In this document: positions 35,562-43,730 of the stretch, in pieces
Layout of the letters: the number at the start of each line of letters is the position of its first letter
Numbering within the stretch: position 1 is the stretch's first letter
Assembly: GCF_018732085.1 (NCBI RefSeq)
Contig: NZ_CP076103.1
Location: 3,596,001 to 3,660,000 of the forward strand
DNA length: 64,000 nucleotides
Source: Lysobacter capsici
Lineage (GTDB): Bacteria > Pseudomonadota > Gammaproteobacteria > Xanthomonadales > Xanthomonadaceae
Reading direction: 5' to 3'
The notes under the pieces: generated by a model
Databases searched by the model: none
Told to the model about the DNA's origin: nothing
Seen by the model: only the letters and a program-made list of their open reading frames with translations
Position numbers and translations under genes: made by a program

Positions 35562-35804
35562 CTACGGCGCGATCGGATCGACGGCCTCGGCGACCCGGTC
35601 CAGGTCATCGGCCAAGCGGTCGAAACAATGGGCCAGCGCCTGGGCAGAGAGGTAGACCACGTCGGGGCCGGCTTCGCCCTGGGGCTCGGTGAGCTGGGCG
35701 AGCAGGCGTAGGTGGTCGCGGGTTTGGGTTAGGGCTTGGTGGGCGGTGGCGGGGAGGAGGTAGATGTGAGGTGTGGCGTTGGGGATGCGGTGTCCGTTTC
35801 GCAT
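35562..35804 (-). CDS. XAC0095-like small protein
   Basis: An 80-residue protein, helical, without signal peptide. Pattern IYLLPATAHQALTQTRDHLRLLAQLT and LAHCFDRLADDLDRVAEAV matches the XAC0095-type small proteins limited to Xanthomonadaceae, whose function is unknown. GGGAGACACGC precedes the ATG, supporting the start. Confidence 0.75.
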   Translation of the reverse strand: MRNGHRIPNATPHIYLLPATAHQALTQTRDHLRLLAQLTEPQGEAGPDVVYLSAQALAHCFDRLADDLDRVAEAVDPIAP

Positions 35805-35910
35805 GCGTGTCTCCCTAGAGTCGTTGATCCATGACGGGAGTATTTTATTCTATTTTTGAATATCCTGAAAGAGGATACAGCATTCGTGCGGACCTTTGGA
35901 ATCCGCGCAT

Positions 35911-36153
35911 ATGCCAAGCAACACGCTATACACCAAAGAGAACGAAGTTCTCTCCCGGCTCATTCGCGACATGCGAACCGCCGCCGGCCTCACTCAAGCA
36001 TCTTGCGCCGAGGCATTGGGTAAGCCGCAGTCCTACGTAAGTAAGATCGAGGGCGGAAGCCAGCGCATCGATCTTCTTCAGCTGCGCGACTACTGTCATG
36101 TTTGTGGAGTGTCTTTGACCGTATTCGTTAGACGCTTCGAATCCAGCATCTAG
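35911..36153 (+). CDS. XRE-family HTH regulator
   Basis: An 80-residue single-domain protein with a Cro/CI-type HTH: LSRLIRDMRTAAGLTQASCA, EALGKPQSYVSKIEGGSQRI and LLQLRDYCHVCGVSL. It probably represses its own transcription or the DUF4062 gene 146 bp downstream, on the same strand. ATG at 35911 chosen; a TTG 15 nt upstream is possible. Composition turns AT-richer from here on, marking the start of an accessory island. Confidence 0.8.
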   Translation: MPSNTLYTKENEVLSRLIRDMRTAAGLTQASCAEALGKPQSYVSKIEGGSQRIDLLQLRDYCHVCGVSLTVFVRRFESSI

Positions 36154-36298
36154 CCCCCCATCTCTCTTTCGCTGAATCGAAATTAGGCTGAGCAAGACCT
36201 CGTTTTTAGGAGATTTCACATTGAATTTAATTATGAACTGACAAATCAATAATTTATTCTGGATACTACCATCAATCACTTTCGACAAGGAGGTACAG

Positions 36299-37564
36299 AT
36301 GTCTTTCCCTGCTCAAGCCTTTCGAATTCTTATCGCATCCCCTTCCGACGTATCTGAAGAACGTGAACTAGCAGTTCGAGCCATACAAGAGTGGAATGAT
36401 CTAAATGCAGCGGAGCGGCAAATAGTGCTCTTGCCACTCCGATGGGAAACACACTCAGCACCAGAGTACGGCAAGCGCCCACAAGAAGTAATTAACAAAC
36501 AGATCGTAGACCGTTGCGATCTTCTGATAGGAATTTTTTGGACCCGAGTGGGAAGCCATACTGGAATTGCAGAAAGCGGCACAATCGAAGAAATCGAAAG
36601 AGTCGCAAGCGCTGGAAAACTGGTCATGCTGTACTTCTCCCAGGGAAAACAAGATCCGGAAAGAATAGACATAGAACAATTATCAAGACTTCGTGAATTC
36701 AAAAAGAAGACCTTTCCAAACGCCCTCATTGAACAGTACGCAAGCCCAATCGAGTTCAAAGACAAACTTGCCAAACAAATCGAAATACAACTCAGATCAA
36801 TATTAGCAACGACCGCGGATAATGCCAGCGTACAAAACGATAATCAGCCACTTACAGACATTTCGCTAAATTTCGCGGACGCTGATAGCGGCGTGAACTT
36901 GGGTGACACGGCCGTCATCAATTCGACATTTATTGACATTGAGGACTACTCTTTAGTTCCGGACTACATGCCGTCACCAGTAGCCGAAGAAATCGAAAAG
37001 GACCCTAAATCAGGAAAGCACCAAAACAAATTATTAATTAACGCATTTCGCACCGCTGATACAAATAAAGACTACTACCGTCAAAGAACAGCCCACATTG
37101 CGCTTAGATCATATTTTCGTCCCATTCGATTCTGGCTGAAGAACAAAGGGCGCATTGGCGCTCGCGACATATACATAGATCTAAAGCTGGTCTCGAACGG
37201 CTCTCCAATAACCCTCATCGAGAGAAGCAAGCTACCATCCACCCCCCCAGCACGGACTAAATCGGCATTTTCGTTTGATTCGCCACCAAACTCACTTGAT
37301 GAATTGGCAGAAGACTCATCAGAATGGTCGTCGCACATAGAGGTGCGAGCACTTCAACCGCAACGAGAGTTAAGCCCCGAATCTCAGTTAGTCATCGGCG
37401 CAAGAAGAAGCTGCGAGGTTACGGTTACAGCCACTATATTTGCAGACACCCTTGCCGAGCCAATCACTCAACATCTATCACTTAGCATTGACGTAGAACA
37501 TATCACTTTTAAGGGGGATGACATGATTCAGCTTCTGACGCCGGAGCCATCGGCCGAAGATTAG
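36299..37564 (+). CDS. DUF4062-domain protein, candidate defence component
   Basis: A 421-residue protein. Residues 1-165 form a DUF4062 domain: RILIASPSDVSEERELAVRA, LRWETHSAPEYG, RPQEVINKQI, CDLLIGIFWTRVG and GTIEEIE. DUF4062 has a Rossmann-like fold related to TIR and deoxyribosyltransferase folds and is often linked to STAND NTPases and other conflict systems. Residues about 240-421 form a beta-rich region of unknown type (IRFWLKNKGRIGARDIYIDL). There is no ATPase domain. A strong AAGGAGGT precedes the ATG. GC is about 45% by hand count of lines, far below flanking genes. Confidence 0.8.
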   Translation: MSFPAQAFRILIASPSDVSEERELAVRAIQEWNDLNAAERQIVLLPLRWETHSAPEYGKRPQEVINKQIVDRCDLLIGIFWTRVGSHTGIAESGTIEEIERVASAGKLVMLYFSQGKQDPERIDIEQLSRLREFKKKTFPNALIEQYASPIEFKDKLAKQIEIQLRSILATTADNASVQNDNQPLTDISLNFADADSGVNLGDTAVINSTFIDIEDYSLVPDYMPSPVAEEIEKDPKSGKHQNKLLINAFRTADTNKDYYRQRTAHIALRSYFRPIRFWLKNKGRIGARDIYIDLKLVSNGSPITLIERSKLPSTPPARTKSAFSFDSPPNSLDELAEDSSEWSSHIEVRALQPQRELSPESQLVIGARRSCEVTVTATIFADTLAEPITQHLSLSIDVEHITFKGDDMIQLLTPEPSAED

Positions 37565-37731
37565 AAACCCTACCTTTAACAAAAAGAAGGAGAGCAAGCC
37601 CCGGCCCTGCTACTTAATGATGTAATGGCTCAACCTAGCATCACCAATTAGTATATCCCTCCGAAACTAGATCGCCTATAAATATACCTCCCGACCCAAC
37701 TCCTTCAACCCGTCCTGCTCTACCCTAGCGC

Positions 37732-38292
37732 TTAGCTCCTATCTTCTTGGATCTTGCGCCTTATCACTATGATCTCGTCGCGGAGTGACTTACGCACATC
37801 CCTGCTTATCTTCACATAGATGGATCCCCAAGGAGTTGTTACACCTGCCCGTACCAATCTAGCGACGAGCCAAGGAGGGCCTGGAAATTCACTCAAGAAC
37901 TGGCCGAAAACATTACCCTCTGGGGCTGCATAACTGAAAGTTTCGCCTCGCTGAAGATCGGTCGGAAGCCGAGAATTAGTTGGGTGCTGCCAGTTATTAG
38001 CGACAGCAGAGGGCCATTTGACGAATCGCCTTACTATTGGATGAATTTCAAGAAAAGCACTATTGATGCGAAGACTATGAGTACCAAGATTACTAACTCG
38101 ATAACAGAGAAACGCTCGATCCAAATCAGGAGTAAAAATGACAATATTTAAATCCCCTTTGGCACGAGGTTTTTCAGAACGCCTTGCCAAGTAGAGCGCC
38201 GCCACAACCGCAGCAAAACTAGCTATAGAAGAAAGCCATGTACCAAGATCCCCGCAATTGATCCCTTCCATACAGGCAGGAATTTCGAGCAT
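37732..38292 (-). CDS. Membrane-anchored protein, unknown function
   Basis: A 186-residue protein with one transmembrane helix near the N-terminus (LGTWLSSIASFAAVVAALYLA, about residues 17-37) and a beta-rich C-terminal domain (DLNIVIFTPDLDRAFLCYRV, SLRINSAFLEIHP). AT-rich like the DUF4062 gene, with which it converges. AGGAGAAGGG before the ATG supports the start. Family not recognised; its small sandwich-like domain plus TM is common in phage-defence-type islands, which is only suggestive. Confidence 0.65.
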   Translation of the reverse strand: MLEIPACMEGINCGDLGTWLSSIASFAAVVAALYLARRSEKPRAKGDLNIVIFTPDLDRAFLCYRVSNLGTHSLRINSAFLEIHPIVRRFVKWPSAVANNWQHPTNSRLPTDLQRGETFSYAAPEGNVFGQFLSEFPGPPWLVARLVRAGVTTPWGSIYVKISRDVRKSLRDEIIVIRRKIQEDRS

Positions 38293-38529
38293 GACCCTTC
38301 TCCTCTGAATAAAAGAAATCACTCAAAGCGCATTCTCCGGCCCATATAAAATGCGCTCACCATTGTGCACGCAAACGCCAATGCCTTTCAGTCATTCACG
38401 AGCAAGTAGAGTTCGTCACTACTCCACTCAGGATTCAGAAACAGGCGGCAGACTGCAATTTTCTCAATAACAAAACGGCACTTTGCGCCCGCTTTTAAGT
38501 CGAATTGACGATGATGCGGACAGGAGTGG

Positions 38530-39087
38530 CTACAGACGCTTGCTCGATTCGGCTTCGTCCTGAGGCAGCGCTTTGCGGACCCATAGCGTCGTCGGCACTT
38601 GTTCGTGCCGGGCGACTCGGAGGAAGGCTCGCTGGCGCGATGGGCTTTCGTCGCACTCCTCTTTGCACAGGGCCGTGTTACCTAAGCCGTAGTTGCGAAT
38701 TTTGTAGGTGGCGATCAGGCGCTCGGCCATGTCGCGGCGCTCGTACAGGTACACCGATCGCCCCTGCACGACCCAGCGTTGGCGCAATCGCTGTTGCCGC
38801 CGTTCTTCGTCGGCTTGTTGCTTGGCTTCGGGATGGGCTTTGTAATAAACCTCGGTGTCCAGGCGGTCGGCCCCGCAGTGCATCGTCTGGCTGTAGTAGT
38901 CCTGCTCCCAGGTCCCATCGGGATAGAACGTCGTATTCGTCACCGAGGTGGTGCGGAAGCCGTCCGGAACGGCGGCGAGGCTCCAATCTCCTGGCAGGAA
39001 GTCGGCCAGTGCGGTGTTCGGCGGCCGGTGCAGCGCGCATGCGTTGGCGCCGAGCAAGGCCATCATCCAGACGATATGTCGCTTCAT
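38530..39087 (-). CDS. Probable lipoprotein, unknown function
   Basis: A 185-residue protein with a signal peptide and a possible lipobox (MMALLGANAC, Cys17). The mature part begins with a GDWSLAAVPDGFRTTSVTNT stretch recalling small beta-barrel lipoproteins that open with a G-x-W motif, and contains a conserved-looking YPDGTWEQDY. Cysteines at TMHCG and LCKEEC. GGGGGCGC before the ATG. It lies downstream of the second effector gene on the same strand, 198 bp away, and could be part of that module. Confidence 0.65.
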   Translation of the reverse strand: MKRHIVWMMALLGANACALHRPPNTALADFLPGDWSLAAVPDGFRTTSVTNTTFYPDGTWEQDYYSQTMHCGADRLDTEVYYKAHPEAKQQADEERRQQRLRQRWVVQGRSVYLYERRDMAERLIATYKIRNYGLGNTALCKEECDESPSRQRAFLRVARHEQVPTTLWVRKALPQDEAESSKRL

Positions 39088-39231
39088 TGCGCCCCCGATC
39101 GGCCCAGATGGCCCCTACGGAGTTATACGAGGGCGGGCTGAGGTAGGACAAGCGCGGCCGGGTGCTCTGCCCCGGCCTGCGGCGCAGTCGTTGGCGGTTG
39201 TCGCCGGTGATGAGGCCCTCTTTCCGAAACA

Positions 39232-39280
39232 GGGGTCAGAGCGCTCTTCCCTAAAGAACGATGAGATGGAGCCCCATTTG
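39232..39280. repeat. Degenerate GGGGTCAGAGC-type element
   Basis: GGGGTCAGAGCGC followed 23 nt later by a partly complementary stretch near GATGGAGCCCC. A poorer copy of the hairpin at 32955. Confidence 0.3.
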
Positions 39281-39285
39281 ACTCG

Positions 39286-40746
39286 TCAACGGCGCATGCC
39301 TTCTTGCGCCGGCACCTGAAGCTCCCTTCCCTGCTGCTGGCTGCGCTCAACCTCTAACACCTGATTCACCCCCACCAACCGATCAAACGAAGCCTCAACC
39401 GGCGTCTTGGCCGCTTGCTCAGTCGGCATATGCGCCCGCCGATTCGCCGGGTCGTCCAGGCGCCCTTCGACGATGAAGATGTTTTCGCCGGGTTTAAGTC
39501 CCGCGCCACCATTCCCCAGCACAACATGGTCGATCCGTGACAGGCCCTGCGCTTTCGCCAGGACGGTCAGGCTGGCGGTGAGGCGTTCGCTGTCCGCGTC
39601 GGGCGCGCGGCCGAGAGATGCATCGAGTTCGGCGACGCCTTTGTGCGCTTGCAGGTAGAGCGCGTGGTCGGGATGCGAGGGCGTGCGCGGGTCGGGCCTT
39701 GTAGGTTGCGCAGCTTCGGCGGGGGTTGCCGGCGCGGCGAGGTCCGGGGGCGCGACTGTCCTGGCGTCCGCGGTGGTATCGCGCAGGTTGCGCATGACCG
39801 GCGTGCCGGTGGTGGTGTCGTAGAAGTTCAGGTCGACCTTGTGATTGGCGAAGCTGACGCCGTCGCGTTCGAGCTTCGCCAAATCCCAGCCCAGGCGACC
39901 GAGGTTGAGGTGCAGCGGCGGGTCGGGGCCAGCGAGCGGGTTGGCGATGGCGTTGTCCGCTTCGATCTTTTGGTCGGCGATGCGGCCCATCGTGTGGGCG
40001 GCGTAGTAGTTGCGGTAGTCCAGATCGCCATGCGGCCCAAGCTTGGCCTCGCTCGCCGGCGCATCGAAATGGCAGCGCGCTACGGCTTCGATGTTTTCCG
40101 GTGAGTAGGCGATGCGGCCGTCGGGCTTGGTTTGAATGCCGGGCGCCCAATTGAATGTTTCGGTGGCGGCATCGCGAACCACGCACAGGCTCGATGGCGC
40201 GGTCCGCTCCAGGATTTCCTTCGTGCTCGCTTGTGGGTCGAGATGCCGGATTCTGGAAACGATGGCATTGACCGAATGCAGTTCGGCGTACGACTCGTCC
40301 CAACGCTGGCGCTGTTGCAAGGTAAGGGCGATGTCGGTGGGATCATGCACATCGCTGTCTGTTGCAAAACGCGTACCCAAGTCCCGTTCGAACTGCTTCG
40401 CCCGAAATAGACGATCCTGTTGATTGGCGGCGTGGGCGGCTTCATGCGCCAAAGCGCCGACCAATGGGTCTATGCCCTCTTCGCTCTTCGCGGCGCCTTG
40501 TAAGGTTTGCCTGCTTACGGACAGGGAGCCGCCGACATCGGTGAAATGCCCGCCGGTGCCGGGAATGGATTGGGTGGTGAATCGTTGCAGGACGCCGCGG
40601 TCCAGTGTCGTTTCGATCAGCTGTGCGAGGTAAGGTGATTCGCCTATCGCTTGGCGCAGTGCCGACACCTCGGCGTCCGAGGTCTGCTCGCGCCGTTTCA
40701 AATCCACCAGTAACGACTCGATCCTCGGGTCGATGGGGTCAGCCAT
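39286..40746 (-). CDS. Candidate T4SS effector 2: HExxH metallopeptidase with XVIPCD
   Basis: A 486-residue protein. HEAAH (residues 101-105) is a zinc motif, with a candidate third ligand in WDESYAELHSVN (about 149-160), fitting a metallopeptidase. The C-terminal 120 residues show XVIPCD features: HPDHALYLQAHKGVAELD, LSRIDHVVLGN, IFIVEGRLDDPANRRAHMP, AAKTPVEASFDRL and a glutamine-rich end (SQQQGREL). XVIPCD directs antibacterial effectors to the Xanthomonadales T4SS. The first 8 nt overlap the end of the upstream lipoprotein gene. ATG at 40746 follows GGGAGCGGGAC. Confidence 0.82.
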   Translation of the reverse strand: MADPIDPRIESLLVDLKRREQTSDAEVSALRQAIGESPYLAQLIETTLDRGVLQRFTTQSIPGTGGHFTDVGGSLSVSRQTLQGAAKSEEGIDPLVGALAHEAAHAANQQDRLFRAKQFERDLGTRFATDSDVHDPTDIALTLQQRQRWDESYAELHSVNAIVSRIRHLDPQASTKEILERTAPSSLCVVRDAATETFNWAPGIQTKPDGRIAYSPENIEAVARCHFDAPASEAKLGPHGDLDYRNYYAAHTMGRIADQKIEADNAIANPLAGPDPPLHLNLGRLGWDLAKLERDGVSFANHKVDLNFYDTTTGTPVMRNLRDTTADARTVAPPDLAAPATPAEAAQPTRPDPRTPSHPDHALYLQAHKGVAELDASLGRAPDADSERLTASLTVLAKAQGLSRIDHVVLGNGGAGLKPGENIFIVEGRLDDPANRRAHMPTEQAAKTPVEASFDRLVGVNQVLEVERSQQQGRELQVPAQEGMRR

Positions 40747-41395
40747 GTCCCGCTCCCGGAGCGGACACATCGAGCATGTGGATGCACCGTCGCGATTTGC
40801 CGTCCGGGGCCGCAACGTCCTGATCGAACAGCCGTATCACTACTGTGCTCGGGGTGATCGACTGACCTTCGGTGAACATCACGTGCGGCCTGAGTCCCTG
40901 GATGGGCCGCTCATGCGCCACCAGATGCGATTGTTCGACCAGTGCCGGACGCAGTCGTGCGAGGTCCAGGTAACAGCCGGACGGGCTGGCCGCAGGCACG
41001 TAGACCGACAATAAAACGTCGGATTTGCGGGTCTTCAACGCAATGCGGAATCCATGGCCGGGCGATAACGGACCGCTGAGTTCCCAGACATTCGAACGTC
41101 CGGGCGGTGTCGCTTCTGGATTGAATTTAGCGCCTAGAATCGTCTCGACTGCATTGCGACTGATGCGGTTGTCGCGAGCGATCGATTGCATCACGGCCAA
41201 GATTCGGGGTTCGAACTCTTTGGCGAGGCGGGTCACACCGGGGTCGATGTTTATTACGGTCGGCGATGCGTCCTTTGGTTTTTTATCCCGATGGTTGGTT
41301 TCGTCCACCGACGCGGCCGAACAGGCGGACACCAGGGACAATGCCAAGACCGTCCAGAACCTGTATCCATTGACGCGCGGAACTGGATGCTTCAT
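40739..41395 (-). CDS. Lipoprotein, candidate immunity protein for effector 2
   Basis: A 218-residue lipoprotein (lipobox VSAC, Cys25 region). The mature part has cysteines in GCYLDLARLRPAL and RRCIHMLDV, a spacing weakly resembling the two cysteine segments of the candidate immunity proteins at 30110 and 31913. The gene overlaps the effector start by 8 nt, as expected for an immunity-effector pair. AGGAAGAGGT precedes the ATG. Immunity role is inferred from context. Confidence 0.75.
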   Translation of the reverse strand: MKHPVPRVNGYRFWTVLALSLVSACSAASVDETNHRDKKPKDASPTVINIDPGVTRLAKEFEPRILAVMQSIARDNRISRNAVETILGAKFNPEATPPGRSNVWELSGPLSPGHGFRIALKTRKSDVLLSVYVPAASPSGCYLDLARLRPALVEQSHLVAHERPIQGLRPHVMFTEGQSITPSTVVIRLFDQDVAAPDGKSRRCIHMLDVSAPGAGHG

Positions 41396-41806
41396 GGCGA
41401 CCTCTTCCTGAGCGCTGATGCCGGGACAGTCGAAACATCATCGATTACGGACGGGCTTGCAAGACTATTCGGCTGGAAATCTGCAAAGAAACTGTCTGCT
41501 AGTCGTCGCAATCGCGCATTAGCGCAACTGCCAGTTGCGCATGGGCAGCGAGCGCTTGTGAAAGTGTGCCTTTAGCCATCAACTTACCCATAAAGCAATA
41601 GTCCCGCCGAAGCGAGGCCATTGGTGAATAGATTGCTTGTCGCTAATGAACGCGTTTCGGCCATCCCCGCCAATTGGTATGCGCCCGCCAAAAAGTCGCT
41701 TACGGGCGGGCCGAGGCCTTCGAAACTGAATTACTGCTCGAAGCAACCGGACATTTATCGTCGAGGTCAAACTACCGCAGAGCCGCAACAACAGCTGCCG
41801 CGGATC
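41396..41806. other. Intergenic interval without a recognised gene
   Basis: About 410 bp of lower-GC DNA between the immunity gene and the HNH gene. Only short, non-convincing open frames are present; no clear hairpin or repeat was found. Confidence 0.5.
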
Positions 41807-42805
41807 TCACACCCTTCCCCCTAGCGCGCGACCAGCCCGAAGCATCGCAGCCTCAACAGCGTCACTCCATCCCTCAGGCAGCCCTATGTCGAGAGTTAAA
41901 TTGTAGGTGCCAGCTACAGGCTCACCATCGAACACGTCGGTTATGAATTTAGGGATCTTTTCCACTTGCTCAAAGACATCGCCTGCCACACCCGCGTATA
42001 GATCACGGATTTCAACGAACTCTTCATCTACATGTGTAAATCGTACAGACTCCTCCCAAGCAAGCGCACTACTGCAGACCTCTCCATATAGACGGCATGT
42101 GGAGACGATATCAATGTCATTTCCGGCGATGCCGGGCTTACCCCAGGAGCGTGAAAACTCCACATTAGTCAGAGCACTAAGCGCATTAACAATGCGAAGT
42201 ATTTCATCTGACTTACCAGATATCCACGCAAGAAAGTCTTCTCTCTTTATGCGCACATACGGCCCGACATAGAGACCATTCTTGAGCGCACTCCACCTTC
42301 GCACTATGGGGGCGATTTCCTGACGCAGAACCTCAGCGGTCAGCAGGTACTCCCAGTACTCGCCTTTCTCGAGAATCAAACGTTCCGCGAGATAGCTCAA
42401 TTTACCAAGGTCTTCTAGATGCCGCTTCTCATATCGCTGGCGAACTTGTGCAGATACCTTTCCAATTTGTCGCGCGATCCAGCCTTCATGTTCGCGCTGC
42501 CACTCATACAGCAGACCCGCCGGATACCTATTTGGATCGTCATCCACGATTTTGTGGCAGTTCGCACAGAGCCAAATGGCATTGGTGATACTACTGCGAT
42601 CAACGGACTCCATCTCCGGGTCGTAACGTGCCGAACCAGGATTTGCTCCGTAAATATGAGCGGCCTCACCGACATTCACTGAATCGTGCGCGTCAACTGT
42701 CGGACCACTTGTGACAGCACGACACTCAGGGTTTGAGCAGCAATTAGCTGCCCGTTTCGCCAACGTAGTGACGATCGATTGCTTAAAACGATCCTGGACA
42801 GTCAT
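41807..42805 (-). CDS. HNH-domain protein, candidate defence nuclease
   Basis: A 332-residue protein. Residues 20-120 form an HNH nuclease: CSNPEC (zinc), VGEAAHIYGANPG, ITNAIWLCANCHKIVDDDP, AGLLYEWQREHE. HNH domains of this type occur in restriction enzymes and in Cap5-type CBASS effectors. The remaining 210 residues (coiled stretch RHLEDLGKLSYLAERLI, later IRDLYAGVAGDVFEQVEKIP) do not look like SAVED, and no CD-NTase is nearby. Composition is AT-rich (a few lines count at 40-53% GC), suggesting transfer. Role in defence is inference. Confidence 0.75.
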   Translation of the reverse strand: MTVQDRFKQSIVTTLAKRAANCCSNPECRAVTSGPTVDAHDSVNVGEAAHIYGANPGSARYDPEMESVDRSSITNAIWLCANCHKIVDDDPNRYPAGLLYEWQREHEGWIARQIGKVSAQVRQRYEKRHLEDLGKLSYLAERLILEKGEYWEYLLTAEVLRQEIAPIVRRWSALKNGLYVGPYVRIKREDFLAWISGKSDEILRIVNALSALTNVEFSRSWGKPGIAGNDIDIVSTCRLYGEVCSSALAWEESVRFTHVDEEFVEIRDLYAGVAGDVFEQVEKIPKFITDVFDGEPVAGTYNLTLDIGLPEGWSDAVEAAMLRAGRALGGRV

Positions 42806-42936
42806 TTGCTGATTGACCTGAAATTAACAGAAATTCCTCCGACTAAGGATACGCCGTATGGTCACGGTCGCGGCCAGAATCTATGCGTCATCAAAATCGT
42901 CTCATGGAGGATTCGTTTGTCACAGGAAATACCGCC

Positions 42937-43494
42937 CTAGCCCCGCCAGTTCGCATGCGTCCGCCAAAACTCGACACTGCGCAGATAAGCCGCCCGATCC
43001 AACCCCACCCCCGACCCGCCCTCTTCCACCCCAAGCGCATTGCGCATCATCGTAATCGGCGCCATCGGTGTCTCGACCGGCTCGGCGGTGTACATGCAGC
43101 CGACCACGCCCCAGTCGGCGGTGGTGTCGGTGCCCTCTTTCGCCAGTTGTTCGCGGCTGTAGAGGATGACGATGAGGTAGTCGGCCACGGGCGGGTCGAG
43201 GCCTTCGAACCAGCGCACCAGCACGGGCAGTTCGTCCTTGGTGCGGGCTTCGTAGTCGGTGCGCAGCAGGTGGCGGTTGGCGTCGGTGATCGGCGCGGTC
43301 AGGCAGCGGGTGCGGGTCCAGTTGCGGTGGACGTGCAGTTTGCAGAACGGGGCGTAGCCGTCGAGGACGGTCAGCGGCGGGACGTCGTTGAGGTGGCGCT
43401 CGAATTGCTCGGGCGTGATGTCCTGGAGGGTGTTGCGGCGCGGTTCGCGCGGGAACAGGCGGGCGCGGGCGAAGTCGGTGAGGATGATGGTCAT
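42937..43494 (-). CDS. DUF3228 family protein
   Basis: A 185-residue protein matching the DUF3228 pattern nearly end to end: LTDFARARLFPREPRRNTLQ, DGYAPFCKLHVHRNWT, CLTAPITDANRHLLRTDYEA, ADYLIVILYSREQLAKEGT, DWGVVGCMYT and PMAPITMMRNALGVEEGGSG. Widespread and well conserved but uncharacterised, probably a cytoplasmic enzyme or binding protein. GC content and codon use are typical of the host, unlike the HNH neighbour. Confidence 0.88.
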   Translation of the reverse strand: MTIILTDFARARLFPREPRRNTLQDITPEQFERHLNDVPPLTVLDGYAPFCKLHVHRNWTRTRCLTAPITDANRHLLRTDYEARTKDELPVLVRWFEGLDPPVADYLIVILYSREQLAKEGTDTTADWGVVGCMYTAEPVETPMAPITMMRNALGVEEGGSGVGLDRAAYLRSVEFWRTHANWRG

Positions 43495-43631
43495 GGGGGG
43501 ATTATCGGGCAGCGCCAGGCGGGTCGTCTGGGGTGGGGCGAGTGTTTTTCAGGCGAGTTGGGGCTTCCATCCGTAGATGGGTTGTTGTGGCGGTTGCTTT
43601 TCGAAGGTTGCGCCGGCGGTTGCGGGGGCGT

Positions 43632-43655
43632 GGTCGCGGCTTGCGCCGCTCCTAC
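43632..43655 (-). repeat. GTAG-type REP palindrome, inverted copy
   Basis: Reverse complement of the 24-nt unit at 21337-21360: GTAGGAGCGGCGCAAGCCGCGACC. It lies between the DUF3228 and icmF genes, 3' of icmF's terminator. Confidence 0.75.
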
Positions 43656-43685
43656 AGTCGGGTGCCGGGCTGTGTCGTGGTTGCA

Positions 43686-43716
43686 ATAAAAAAGGCCCGC
43701 GGGGGCGGGCTTTTTT
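43686..43716 (-). terminator. Terminator of icmF
   Basis: AAAAAAGGCCCGC-GGGG-GCGGGCTTTTTT: symmetric stem flanked by A and T runs; 15 nt beyond the icmF stop. May act in both directions. Confidence 0.85.
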
Positions 43717-43730
43717 GGATGGTGATGGGG

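Noticed and set aside
41807..42805. HNH protein as Cap5-type CBASS effector
   Set aside because: No SAVED-like C-terminus was recognised and no CD-NTase or Cap2/3 gene is nearby.
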